From the NCBI GenBank assembly GCA_000720995.1, contig JOEL01000011.1, forward strand, positions 1 through 64,000: a DNA stretch of 64,000 nt, read 5' to 3'. The position numbers and the translations under genes were made by a program. The notes beneath the pieces are model-generated. The model saw nothing but the letters and a program-made list of their open reading frames with translations. It did not search any database and had not been told where the DNA came from. The DNA is from Streptomyces celluloflavus (GTDB lineage Bacteria > Actinomycetota > Actinomycetes > Streptomycetales > Streptomycetaceae). Shown here one piece after another: positions 17,530 to 25,303 of the stretch. Positions within the stretch are counted from its first letter, which is position 1. Each line of letters opens with the position of its first letter.

Positions 17530-18966
17530 TCAGCGCCGTTTGCGCCCGCCGCTCTCCTGGTGCGGCTCCTGCTGGCCCTTGCCCGGCAGCGTCGGCTTGG
17601 GCAGATGCGCCACCTCCCATTTGGCCTCGGCCAGCTTCTTGGCGGTGTCGCGCGGCAGCCGCGGCGGCCGGTTCGCGGGCCGGCCGAAGCCGAACGCCGA
17701 GGTGAGATCGCCGAAGGTCTCCCGCCGCCAGTCGGTGATGTTGGGCTCCTCGACACCCGTCCAGTGCTCCAGGAACTGGAGCACCGAGGTGTGGTCGAAG
17801 GCGTCACCCGCGGCCCAGCCGCCCACCGTCCAGGGCGAGATGATCATGCAGGGGACGCGGAAGCCGCCGCCGATCGGCAGCCCCTTGACGAACTCGCCCT
17901 TCGTCCCCGGCGGCGGGGTGGGCGGCGGCACATGGTCGAAGAGGCCGTCGTTCTCGTCGTAGTTGAGGATGAACGCGGTCTTGCGCCAGAGCTTCGGGTT
18001 GGCGGCGATCGCCTCGATCTTGCGCGCGACGAAGTCGGCGCCGGCGGCCGGCAGATAGTCCGGGTGCTCGGACTGGGTGCTGGTGGGGATCAGCCAGGAG
18101 ACGGCCGGCAGCCGGTCGTTGCGGGCGTCGTCCTCGAAGGCGCCCGCGGGCCGCCGGCGCATCCCGCGCTCGTACAGCGGGCTGCCCGGCTTCGCGTTCT
18201 TGAACTGTGCGAACTCCTCCAGCAGATTGCAGCCGTAGTTGTCCTCCTCCTGGTACACCTGCCAGCTGATGCCCGCCTTCTGGAGCCGCTCGGCGTAGGT
18301 CGTCCAGCGGTACGGCGAGGGCGCGGTGTTGTTGAGGACCGGGCCGCCGTGGGTGCCGCCCGGGTCGATGGTGCCGGTCATCCAGTAGAGGCGGTTGGGC
18401 CAGGTCGGGCCGAAGACGGAGCAGAAGTAGTTGTCGCAGAGGGTGAAGGACTCGGCCAGCGCGAACTGGAACGGGATGTCCTGACGGGTGTGGTAGCCCA
18501 TCACGTACGGGCCGTTCACACCGTCGGCCTTGCGGTGCGCGGGCAGCCAGCGGTCCATCTTGCCGCCGTTCCACGCCTCGTGCTGGACGGACCAGGCGTG
18601 GCTGGTGGACGGGATGGCCTGGGCGCTGGAGGTGTGCGTGTTGAGCCGGAACGGCAGCAGGTAGCCGTCCGGGTTCTCGGCGTCCGGCTGGTGGAAGACG
18701 GAGCGCCCGTTGGGCAGCGTGAGCGCGTCCGGGTCGGCGAAGCCGCGGACGCCGCTCAGGGTGCCGAAGTAGTGGTCGAACGAGCGGTTCTCCTGCATGA
18801 GCAGGACGACGTGCTCGATGTCGTGCAGCCCGCCGTGCCGGGGCGGGCCGGCCGCGACGGCCTTTTGGACGCTGGGCGGCAGCAGCGACAGCGCGGCGGC
18901 GCCGCCGACCGCACCGGCCGCGGAGCCGAGAAGTCTGCGTCGGGTCATATCGGGCATGGATGCCAC
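17530..18966 (-). CDS. Tat-exported phospholipase C (phosphoesterase family)
   Basis: Protein of 478 residues. The twin-arginine motif TRRRLLG at about residues 8-14, with a hydrophobic stretch ending AVAAGPP, marks Tat export. The mature part opens with IEHVVLLMQENRSFDHYFG, the metal-binding and nucleophile region of the non-haemolytic phospholipase C/acid phosphatase AcpA family. NYDENDGLFDHVPPP, with more metal ligands, lies further on. It likely cleaves phosphodiesters or phospholipids outside the cell. The C-terminus is Lys/Arg/Gln-rich, and the domain of unknown function found at the end of larger PlcC proteins is missing. The GTG at 18966 has AGGGAAAGCGA upstream; an ATG nine bases in is possible. 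Confidence 0.92.
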   Translation of the reverse strand: MASMPDMTRRRLLGSAAGAVGGAAALSLLPPSVQKAVAAGPPRHGGLHDIEHVVLLMQENRSFDHYFGTLSGVRGFADPDALTLPNGRSVFHQPDAENPDGYLLPFRLNTHTSSAQAIPSTSHAWSVQHEAWNGGKMDRWLPAHRKADGVNGPYVMGYHTRQDIPFQFALAESFTLCDNYFCSVFGPTWPNRLYWMTGTIDPGGTHGGPVLNNTAPSPYRWTTYAERLQKAGISWQVYQEEDNYGCNLLEEFAQFKNAKPGSPLYERGMRRRPAGAFEDDARNDRLPAVSWLIPTSTQSEHPDYLPAAGADFVARKIEAIAANPKLWRKTAFILNYDENDGLFDHVPPPTPPPGTKGEFVKGLPIGGGFRVPCMIISPWTVGGWAAGDAFDHTSVLQFLEHWTGVEEPNITDWRRETFGDLTSAFGFGRPANRPPRLPRDTAKKLAEAKWEVAHLPKPTLPGKGQQEPHQESGGRKRR

Positions 18967-19484
18967 TCGCTTTCCCTGAGTCGCCGGAGCCCTCGGTGGG
19001 CGGGTCCGACTCTGGCGGTGGCGGAGTGTCCCAGGCAGGGGGAGGTTCCTGAACGAAGCGTCAATTGGCCGTTAACAGTCGCGAGTTGGCTGATCATGAC
19101 TACGCCCCGTACGCCGTACGCCGCAGCGCGTGGCGGACCGCGCGCACACCCCGCTACGCCCTCATGGCGGTTTGTCAGGACACCGGACTGACCACCGGAA
19201 ACTCCTGGCCGCCGAGGGGGTCGCGCACGGGGGGCGGGGTGCGACTGGCGTGGGTGTCTGCTTGCTGCGGGGTGGGAGGCGGCTCTCGGGTGTCGGTGGT
19301 GCCCTCTGTGTGCGGTGGCGGGCGTCCGTTTGTTGGCGTAGGGGCGGGACGGTTGATTGCCCGCGAGCGGGTGAGGCTTTCCGTCGCTTCTGGGTAGCGT
19401 CGCCTTGATGTCCACCGCTGGTGGCCGGCTGTCTCGGCGGTCCGGGCTGCCACGTTGGCGAGTTCCAGGGGAGTTGGTTCGGGC
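18967..19484. other. Divergent intergenic region, no gene seen
   Basis: 518 bp between the phospholipase and the phosphotransferase genes. Open frames here lack ribosome sites and codon bias. An AT-richer patch at 19059-19110 may hold the phospholipase promoter. Confidence 0.5.
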
Positions 19485-20405
19485 ATGCCGTCTGATGCCG
19501 CACGGGGCGTGGCGGAGAGGTTCACGCCGGAGGGTGCCGCGCGGGTGATGGCGGCAGCGTGCCGCCGCGTGGGCCTCGACGCTGACGATGCGTGCTTGAT
19601 CCGATTGGGAGAGAACGCGCTGTTCAGGCTGGCGGCGCAGCCTGTGGTGGTGCGGATCGCAAGATCGACCGAGTACCTGCCCGCTGTACGGGGTGAGGTG
19701 GAGGTGTCGCGCTGGCTGGGGCACGAGGGGTTTCCTGCGGCGCGGATCGTCGATGACCTGGAGCAGCCTCTGATCATCGATGGCCACCCGGTCACGTTCT
19801 GGCACCTGATCGTGGAAGGCGATCGGAAGGCGACGTACGGGGAACTGGGCTCTGTTCTCCGGGACCTGCACTCACTGGGCGTGCCGGCATCGCTGAGGCT
19901 GCCTCCCTTCTCCGGCCTGGACCGGACGGAGCAGCGGATCGCTGCGGCCACGGGCATACCCGAGGACGACCGCGCATTCCTGCGCAAGCGCGCGCATGAG
20001 CTGCAGGTCCGTGTCTCCGCGCTTCGGTTCGCAGCCAAGAAGGGGCCTGTGCATGGGGATGCCCACGTACAGAACCTCATGGTGGATCGGAATGGTCAGG
20101 TGATCCTGATCGACCTGGAAAGGTTCAGCCATGACTTTCCGGAATGGGATCTCATGGTGACGGCGACAGAACACCACAGCTTGGGATGGCAGACCTCGGC
20201 GGAGTACGGGGACTTCGTCAGCTCCTACGGCCGGGATCTCCGGGCCTGGTCCGGGTTCTCCACGCTGCGAGCGGTTCAGGAATTCAACATGACGACATGG
20301 CTGATGCAGAACGCTTCCGAAAGCCCGGAGACAGCGGCGGAGTACGCGCGGCGTATCGCCTCGCTCCGGGACGAGAACGCGCCGCGCGACTGGAACCCCG
20401 GCTGA
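19485..20405 (+). CDS. Aminoglycoside phosphotransferase (APH)-family protein
   Basis: Protein of 306 residues with a kinase-like fold. The catalytic loop VHGDAHVQNLMVD (Brenner motif) is followed by LIDLERFSHD, whose Asp binds metal. An N-terminal lobe with RLGENALFRL and VVVRIARS forms the nucleotide site. The family phosphorylates aminoglycosides, choline, homoserine or similar small molecules; nothing here fixes the substrate. The ATG at 19485 is preceded by GGGGAG about a dozen bases up; a TTG at 19455 is an alternative. It is convergent, six bases apart, with the XRE-type regulator. Confidence 0.85.
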   Translation: MPSDAARGVAERFTPEGAARVMAAACRRVGLDADDACLIRLGENALFRLAAQPVVVRIARSTEYLPAVRGEVEVSRWLGHEGFPAARIVDDLEQPLIIDGHPVTFWHLIVEGDRKATYGELGSVLRDLHSLGVPASLRLPPFSGLDRTEQRIAAATGIPEDDRAFLRKRAHELQVRVSALRFAAKKGPVHGDAHVQNLMVDRNGQVILIDLERFSHDFPEWDLMVTATEHHSLGWQTSAEYGDFVSSYGRDLRAWSGFSTLRAVQEFNMTTWLMQNASESPETAAEYARRIASLRDENAPRDWNPG

Positions 20406-20411
20406 GCCTGG

Positions 20412-21785
20412 TTACTCCTGGTCAAGGCGTGCCACTGCGTTCCGCAGCTGTTCGTTGAACTGCTGGACGGCGGGATTGTTCACGTGGGTGGAGACCGCGC
20501 GCTGGAAGTCGCCCACATAGCGTTGGAATCGCGCGGACTGCAGGGCGTCCCCTTCTTCGACGGCGAGACCTGCGGTCGCCACAGCGGCTTCGAGTTCGCC
20601 GTTGAGCAACTGGCTCTGCGCGAGGACCATGCGGCAGAAACCCAGTGTGCGGGCGTATTTGGGGTCGGTGAGTGCTACGGCACGTTCGGCGAACCGAACG
20701 GCTTCAGGCCCCTGTCCGAGATCGCGGAAACAGTGGCAGAACTCGCCGAAGAGTTCGGCCTCGTCCATGTAGGAAAGCCATTCGGGGTCATCAGCGCTGT
20801 CGGCCCGCTCGAAGAATCTCTCCGCTTCGCCCATCGCGCGGGCAGCGCCCTTGTGGTCCTGAGCGGTGGACAGCGCACGTGCCTCATGGGCGGAGAAAAG
20901 GGCCATGGCACGAGGCGTCGCATGATTCCTCCCGCCCTCGACCGATGCGCGGGCGAGCACGACGGCGTGGGTCGCTCGGCCCAGGTAATTTGCCTGATGA
21001 CTCATGTTGGTCAGGATGCGCGCGCCCATCATGCGATCGCCGGATGCCTGCGTAAGGCGCAATGTCGACACCATGTAACGGCTGGACAGGGCATGGTTGC
21101 CGCTGTCGTATGCGGTCCAGGCGAGAAGCTGTGCCATCTCCGATGCGGCGTAGAAGAGTGCTTCTCCTGCCTTGGCGCTGAAGCCGGCACCCAGTAAAGG
21201 AAGTACGTCTTCCCGGAAGTAGTGGCGGAATGCCTTGTGCGCGTGCCCGCCGCCGAACTGGAAATCAAGCTGCATGAAGAACCCGGCGGCAGTCCGGATC
21301 GCGGCGACGTCACGCATGCCGACTCGACGGGTGGCGGGGGCGTCCGTGGGCAAACCGTCGGGGCGAGAGACAAGCCAGGAAAGCGCTGCGGAGTGCACAT
21401 CGCCGTCAGGCAGCGGGGAACCATCCGCGGGTCCGTCTTCCGGGCGCTGATGGGTGAGGCTGTCGAGTGTGTTCAGCGCCTCGGTCAGCGAGGTGGCATA
21501 GCTTATGCCGGCCTCGTTGACGGGCACCGGCCTCGCACCGGGGAAACCGAGGTCTTCGGGACTGACCTTCCGCCCCAACTTGTCGCCCAGCACCTCCGCC
21601 ATGAATACAGCGGTTCGGTGCTGGATACCGCCGCCGTTCAGCCATCGCTGAACGGCGATATATGTGGTTCCCAGGTATTCGCCATGGCGCTGCGCGATGT
21701 CGCGGACTCGCTTGGCCAATCCCTTGTTCGAGACTCCGGCCTCCGCCATGACAGCGGCCAACTGGTGGTTCGGCTCTTTGCTCAC
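20412..21785 (-). CDS. XRE-type regulator with helical-repeat C-terminus
   Basis: Protein of 457 residues. The first 70 or so residues look like a helix-turn-helix of XRE/LacI-like type (MAEAGVSNKGLAKRVRDIA and IAVQRWLNGG). The rest is made of helical repeats similar to TPRs, with many Ala/Glu/Arg pairs and phrases such as AVRFAERAVALTDPKYART. The layout recalls Streptomyces regulators of the NsdA sort, which affect sporulation and antibiotic timing; that link is only by resemblance. It is divergent from two overlapping small genes across a gap with a strong palindrome, its likely operator. Confidence 0.75.
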   Translation of the reverse strand: MSKEPNHQLAAVMAEAGVSNKGLAKRVRDIAQRHGEYLGTTYIAVQRWLNGGGIQHRTAVFMAEVLGDKLGRKVSPEDLGFPGARPVPVNEAGISYATSLTEALNTLDSLTHQRPEDGPADGSPLPDGDVHSAALSWLVSRPDGLPTDAPATRRVGMRDVAAIRTAAGFFMQLDFQFGGGHAHKAFRHYFREDVLPLLGAGFSAKAGEALFYAASEMAQLLAWTAYDSGNHALSSRYMVSTLRLTQASGDRMMGARILTNMSHQANYLGRATHAVVLARASVEGGRNHATPRAMALFSAHEARALSTAQDHKGAARAMGEAERFFERADSADDPEWLSYMDEAELFGEFCHCFRDLGQGPEAVRFAERAVALTDPKYARTLGFCRMVLAQSQLLNGELEAAVATAGLAVEEGDALQSARFQRYVGDFQRAVSTHVNNPAVQQFNEQLRNAVARLDQE

Positions 21786-21846
21786 GCTCTGCTGCCACCC
21801 CTGGCGTCACGTCAAGTAAGCATCCTGGCACGGCGGTTCCTGGTAC

Positions 21847-21867
21847 GGGGGTTCATCGTGAACCCCC
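21847..21867. promoter_or_regulatory. Palindrome in the XRE regulator/small-gene divergent region
   Basis: GGGGGTTCA at 21847-21855 and TGAACCCCC at 21859-21867 form a perfect 9-bp inverted repeat with a TCG centre. More half-sites follow: GAACCCCC at about 21882-21889 and TGAACCCC at about 21899-21906. The element starts about 60 bp upstream of the regulator's start codon, and the two small genes lie on its other side. Confidence 0.65.
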
Positions 21868-22019
21868 GGGACGGTCTCGCCGAACCCCCGTGTGCGCATG
21901 AACCCCTGCGTGAACGCTGCCGCATGGCCAAAGACCGTCGTTGACTGTCGGGACAGGAAGCCCCGGCGGTGCTGTGCAGGCACCCCGGGGCACGGCCAAC
22001 CTGGTGAAAGCAGGTCAAC

Positions 22020-22310
22020 ATGCGGAACCATACCGGCAGGGTTTTCGAGCGGTTGCTGAGTCTGTTGCTGCCCGCGCGGGGTCAGCATCGCGCCGCCGCA
22101 ATGAACCCCGCCGTGAGCTGTGCGGATGCGCCGACGATGAGTTCGCGGTGGGTACCCGACCCGTACGTCTGGCGGTCGATGCGGGACGAGGACGCCTATC
22201 TGGCCCGACCGTATGCGGTCGCCCATGAGTGTGCGGCCGCGCGGCGGCGTGAGTGCGGCTCTCGCACGGGGCCGGCAGGCGCGGCGCACGGAAGGACGGT
22301 GACGCTGTGA
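22020..22310 (+). CDS. Small conserved Streptomyces protein
   Basis: Protein of 96 residues. The N-terminus (RVFERLLSLLLPARGQHR) and the later EDAYLARPYAVAHE resemble a small Arg-rich protein I have seen repeatedly in Streptomyces beside XRE-type regulators. No known domain or signal peptide. The ATG at 22020 has GAAAGCAGG upstream. Its stop overlaps the GTG of the next gene (GTGA), so they are co-translated. Role unknown; partner or target of the adjacent regulator is a guess from position. Confidence 0.65.
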   Translation: MRNHTGRVFERLLSLLLPARGQHRAAAMNPAVSCADAPTMSSRWVPDPYVWRSMRDEDAYLARPYAVAHECAAARRRECGSRTGPAGAAHGRTVTL

Positions 22311-22708
22311 GCAGGCATCCCCGACTGCTCCCGTGGCCTGGCCCGGCCGGGCAACCGTCCTATCTGGTGACCGATGACGGCGACAGCCTTCTGTCACGGC
22401 TCGCTGACGAGTGGGAAGAGATCCAGCTCGGTACGGCCGAGGATGTGCTCCGGCACTCGGTCGAGATGCTCGGTGATCAGATGGCGGGTGCCGGGGAACT
22501 CCGGTTTGTGGGGCATCGGCTGTGCGAGGCGCTGCGTGACGCGCTGCGGGTCGCCGAGAGCAGGGGCGGGCGGTTGTCCGATTCCGCCGACGACGACAGC
22601 GACGACAGCGACGACAGCGGTGACAGCGGTGACAGCGGTGACAGCGACGACAGCGACGGTAGCGAGCCGGTCAGCAGTCCGGCAGTGACTCGGCGGGCGT
22701 CGGGGTGA
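22307..22708 (+). CDS. Small acidic protein with Asp/Ser repeat tail
   Basis: Protein of 133 residues. The first 90 or so form a compact helical domain (LLSRLADEWEEIQL, VLRHSVEMLGDQM, GHRLCEALRDALR). It is followed by eight 3-residue DDS/GDS repeats and a short end. The GTG at 22307 overlaps the preceding stop. The last 38 bp overlap the convergent DUF4291 gene, so either the tail is fast-evolving or the end has been extended by repeat growth. Function unknown. Confidence 0.6.
   Translation: MSRHPRLLPWPGPAGQPSYLVTDDGDSLLSRLADEWEEIQLGTAEDVLRHSVEMLGDQMAGAGELRFVGHRLCEALRDALRVAESRGGRLSDSADDDSDDSDDSGDSGDSGDSDDSDGSEPVSSPAVTRRASG
22592..22663. repeat. 8 x 9-bp coding repeat (GACGACAGC/GGTGACAGC)
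   Basis: Eight in-frame 9-bp units alternate between GACGACAGC and GGTGACAGC, coding DDS and GDS triplets in the tail of the small acidic protein. Confidence 0.93.
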
Positions 22709-23366
22709 GCTTGCTGAGCGCCGGCGTCTCCTCCGGTGCCGGGTAGGGCCGTTCGTCGGGGAGGAGGGCGGCTGCCGCCGTTGTCCGGCCGGTGCGCATC
22801 AGGTGGTGGATCTCGTGGGCCAGGGGTGTCACGTCCGTGATGGTGACCGTCCACTCGTCGGCGTAGCGGCGGGATGCCTCGCCGGTCAGGCCGAGTTGGA
22901 GGGAGCGGTGGGGGAGCGGTCGCAGGTGCAGATCGCGTTCGGGGTCCCATTGCACGCGGGCCGGTGAGGTTTTCAGTTGCCGTCGCCAGGTGGTGCGGTC
23001 GGGCTGGGTGGACGGGTCGTGGTGCGAGAGGCAGGCGTGGCGCAGTGCCCAGTCGAAACCGGCCCGGTCGATCTCGATGGCGAGCACGCGTTCCTGGTCG
23101 GGCTTGGTGGCCCAGCCGCAGCGGTACATCATCCAGAGGAAGGACGGTTTGATCCAGGTCATCCGCTCGCGCTTCCAGGCCGCCGGGAAGCGGCCGTCCC
23201 GGGCGGCGGGGTCGCCGAGCGCGGGTGCGTACGCCTGGTAGACGGTGACCGTTCGCGCGGTGTGCAGTGCCCGGACGCGGCGCGCCGGTTCGGGCGTTCC
23301 GGCAGGTGGCGGCTGCGGCGTGGTGGTCGGGGCGGGGCGCGCGGGGGCGCGCTGTCCGGTGCTCAT
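22671..23366 (-). CDS. DUF4291-family protein
   Basis: Protein of 231 residues. After a Pro/Ala-rich start it carries the DUF4291 signature VTVYQAYAPALGDPA, then RMTWIKPSFLWMMYRCGWA and IDRAGFDWALRHA. The family is widespread and uncharacterised; the conserved Trp/Arg/Lys pattern suggests a nucleotide-related fold, but no activity is known. The ATG at 23366 follows a weak ribosome site. Its 3' end overlaps the tail of the convergent acidic-repeat gene by 38 bp. Confidence 0.88.
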   Translation of the reverse strand: MSTGQRAPARPAPTTTPQPPPAGTPEPARRVRALHTARTVTVYQAYAPALGDPAARDGRFPAAWKRERMTWIKPSFLWMMYRCGWATKPDQERVLAIEIDRAGFDWALRHACLSHHDPSTQPDRTTWRRQLKTSPARVQWDPERDLHLRPLPHRSLQLGLTGEASRRYADEWTVTITDVTPLAHEIHHLMRTGRTTAAAALLPDERPYPAPEETPALSKLTPTPAESLPDC

Positions 23367-23387
23367 GGCACCGCATCCTGACGGACG

Positions 23388-23639
23388 GTGGGCCCGCCGG
23401 GCGACCGGTTTCCGCCGGGCCGGGTGCCGAGCAGCGATCCCCCCGGGGACACCGGCGATCGTGGCCACCGTGATGCCCGACAGCAGCACCGCGAGCGCGC
23501 GCCCCTTCTTGCCGGGCGGGAGCAGCGTGGCGGCGGTGGTCATGGTCACGGCGAGGAACCCCGCGTTCGCGAGCGTCGCGACGACCCCGGCGGCAGCCGC
23601 CACCGACGCCATGCCCAGCGACAGCGGGGGCCTGTCGCA
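23388..23639 (-). pseudogene. Fragment of an MFS transporter gene
   Basis: On the minus strand a short segment reads as two adjacent transmembrane segments of a major facilitator (drug efflux-like) protein: VVATLANAGFLAVTMTTAA, then a PPGKKGRALAVLLSGI loop with the family's basic motif. At a run of Gs near 23440 the frame breaks: GVPGG ends the first frame and SLLGTRPGG continues in another. Both ends of the transporter are missing. It is a relic between DUF4291 and the GNAT gene. Confidence 0.7.
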
Positions 23640-23694
23640 ACGGCTGGGCGGGGGCCGCGCCGTTCCCACGTCCGCGGTGTGGAAGGCTGATCCG

Positions 23695-24165
23695 ATGTCT
23701 GTGACCCTCCGCCACCTGGACGCCCAACTCCTCCCTTCCTGGCTCGAACGCAGTCGAGCCGAGTACGCCAAAGACCTTGTCGCCACGGGGCAATCACCCG
23801 AGGATGCCCACCGGCAGGCCGGCGAGAGCATGGCCCGCTCTTTTCCCTCCGGTACGCCGAGTCCCGGGCATGCGGTCTTCGACGTGGTCGACGACGCCGG
23901 GGAAACCGTCGGCTACCTCTGGATCGGACCGGACACGAGTGATGACCCCGGCGCCTGGTGGATCTGGGACATCGCGATCGACGCCGACAAGCAGGGGCGG
24001 GGCTTCGGCCGAATGGCCATGGTCCTCGGTGAGGAATACGCCCGCGCGCGGGGCGCTCATACGCTCGGCCTCAGTGTTTTCGGGTTCAACCCGGGTGCGC
24101 GCGGCCTCTACGAGTCGCTCGGCTACGAGACGACCTCGGTCAAGATGCGCAAGCGACTCGGCTGA
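23695..24165 (+). CDS. GNAT-family N-acetyltransferase
   Basis: Protein of 156 residues. IAIDADKQGRGFGRMAM is the acetyl-CoA-binding motif A (Q-x-x-G-x-G/A). GLSVFGFNPGARGLYESLGY is the C-terminal part with the common N..A..LYE..GF pattern. The substrate is unknown. The ATG at 23695 has GGAAGG eight bases upstream; the frame extends further up without coding character. Confidence 0.88.
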   Translation: MSVTLRHLDAQLLPSWLERSRAEYAKDLVATGQSPEDAHRQAGESMARSFPSGTPSPGHAVFDVVDDAGETVGYLWIGPDTSDDPGAWWIWDIAIDADKQGRGFGRMAMVLGEEYARARGAHTLGLSVFGFNPGARGLYESLGYETTSVKMRKRLG

Positions 24166-24230
24166 GGTCCGGGCGACTCCCGCTCGCTCGACGCGGCCCG
24201 CCGGTTCGGCCGGCCGCGCGGCCCCCGGGT

Positions 24231-24689
24231 TCACTCGGCGCCGATGTCCTCGTTCCACAGGGCCGGGTGCGCCCCGATGAAGTCGCGCATCATCGCCGCG
24301 CACTCGGGGTCGTCGAGCAGCACGATCCGTACGCCGTGCCGGGCGAGCCAGTCATGGCCGCCGTGGAAGGTGCGGGCCTCGCCGACCACCAGCCGGGAGA
24401 TGCCGAACTGGCGGACCAGGCCGCTGCAGTACCAGCAGGGGGAGAGGGTGGAGACCATCGTGGTGCCGCGGTAGCTGCGCTGGCGGCCCGCCGCGCGGAA
24501 GGCGGCGGTCTCCGCGTGGACGGACGGGTCGTCGTCCTGGACGCGGCGGTTGCGGCCGCGGCCCAGCAGGGTGCCGTCGGGGCCGTAGAGGGCCGCGCCG
24601 ATGGGGATGCCGCCCTCGGCCAGCCCGGCCCGCGCCTCGGCGACCGCGGTCGCCAGCATCGCGCGGGCCTGCTCCTGCACGTGGTTCAT
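24231..24689 (-). CDS. Zinc-dependent nucleobase/nucleoside deaminase
   Basis: Protein of 152 residues of the cytidine deaminase-like fold. The zinc site is complete: HAETAAF supplies the His and catalytic Glu, and SPCWYCSG supplies the two Cys. The GIPIGAALYGPDG start and overall length fit the fungal-type cytosine deaminase/guanine deaminase/TadA branch, so it probably acts on a free base such as cytosine. The ATG at 24689 has GAGGAG upstream. Next upstream on the same strand is the PLDc_N gene, 76 bp away, so linkage is weak. Confidence 0.85.
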   Translation of the reverse strand: MNHVQEQARAMLATAVAEARAGLAEGGIPIGAALYGPDGTLLGRGRNRRVQDDDPSVHAETAAFRAAGRQRSYRGTTMVSTLSPCWYCSGLVRQFGISRLVVGEARTFHGGHDWLARHGVRIVLLDDPECAAMMRDFIGAHPALWNEDIGAE

Positions 24690-24765
24690 GCCGGTCACTC
24701 TCCTCGTCCGGCCGGGGCCCGGCAAACGGGCCGGCGGTGCGGACGGGGGCCGCGGGCCCGGCGGG

Positions 24766-25215
24766 TCAGCCCTTGGCGGGCGGCGGGGTGTCCTCGGGGC
24801 CGTTCTCCTTGCGGCGCAGCTCCTCCTCGCGGCGGCGCAGATCGGCCTCCCAGTCCTTGAGCCGCGCGGAGTCCTCGGCGCTCTCGGCGCCCTTCGCGTC
24901 GGCGGCGTCCTTGGCGGGCGCGCTCTCGTCCTTGAGGGACTTGAGGAACTCGGGATTGTCGTCCGGCGCGACCCACTGCGTACGGCGCCCGCCGCGCCCC
25001 GCGAAGGGCGCCGAGCCGTCCGGCCGCGGCCCGCGGACCTTGCCCGCGGCCAGCCAGGCGACCGGGCCGACCAGCACCTCGCCGAAGAGCAGGATGATGA
25101 TCACCCAGACCACCTTGGGCAGCCCGCGCACCTGCGATTCGGGGGTGTTGAGGCAGTCGATGAACGCGTAGATCCACAGTGCCAGCACCAGAAGGAACGG
25201 CAGATACCTGAGCAT
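24766..25215 (-). CDS. PLDc_N-domain membrane protein
   Basis: Protein of 149 residues. Two N-terminal membrane helices (about 5-20 and 35-55) form the phospholipase D-nuclease N-terminal type domain, with IYAFIDCLNTPE and LPKVVWVIIILLF as its characteristic phrases. A charged, Glu/Lys/Arg-rich cytoplasmic tail follows, probably coiled coil near the end. It is not an enzyme itself; such short proteins are membrane proteins of unknown role. It is divergent from mqnL, whose start lies 88 bp away. Confidence 0.85.
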   Translation of the reverse strand: MLRYLPFLLVLALWIYAFIDCLNTPESQVRGLPKVVWVIIILLFGEVLVGPVAWLAAGKVRGPRPDGSAPFAGRGGRRTQWVAPDDNPEFLKSLKDESAPAKDAADAKGAESAEDSARLKDWEADLRRREEELRRKENGPEDTPPPAKG

Positions 25216-25303
25216 TGCGGAACGGGCCCCCTGCGAGCGGCGGCGGGCCCGCGGCGGGGCCCGGTGACCCGTACAGGGTAGTGCGTAACGGATACTGGAA
25301 CGC

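Noticed and set aside
19130..19408. Plus-strand 92-codon frame in the phospholipase/APH gap
   Set aside because: No ribosome site, no family, uneven composition; likely chance.
22592..22663. CRISPR-like array
   Set aside because: Units are 9 bp, contiguous and in frame with no spacers; this is a coding repeat.
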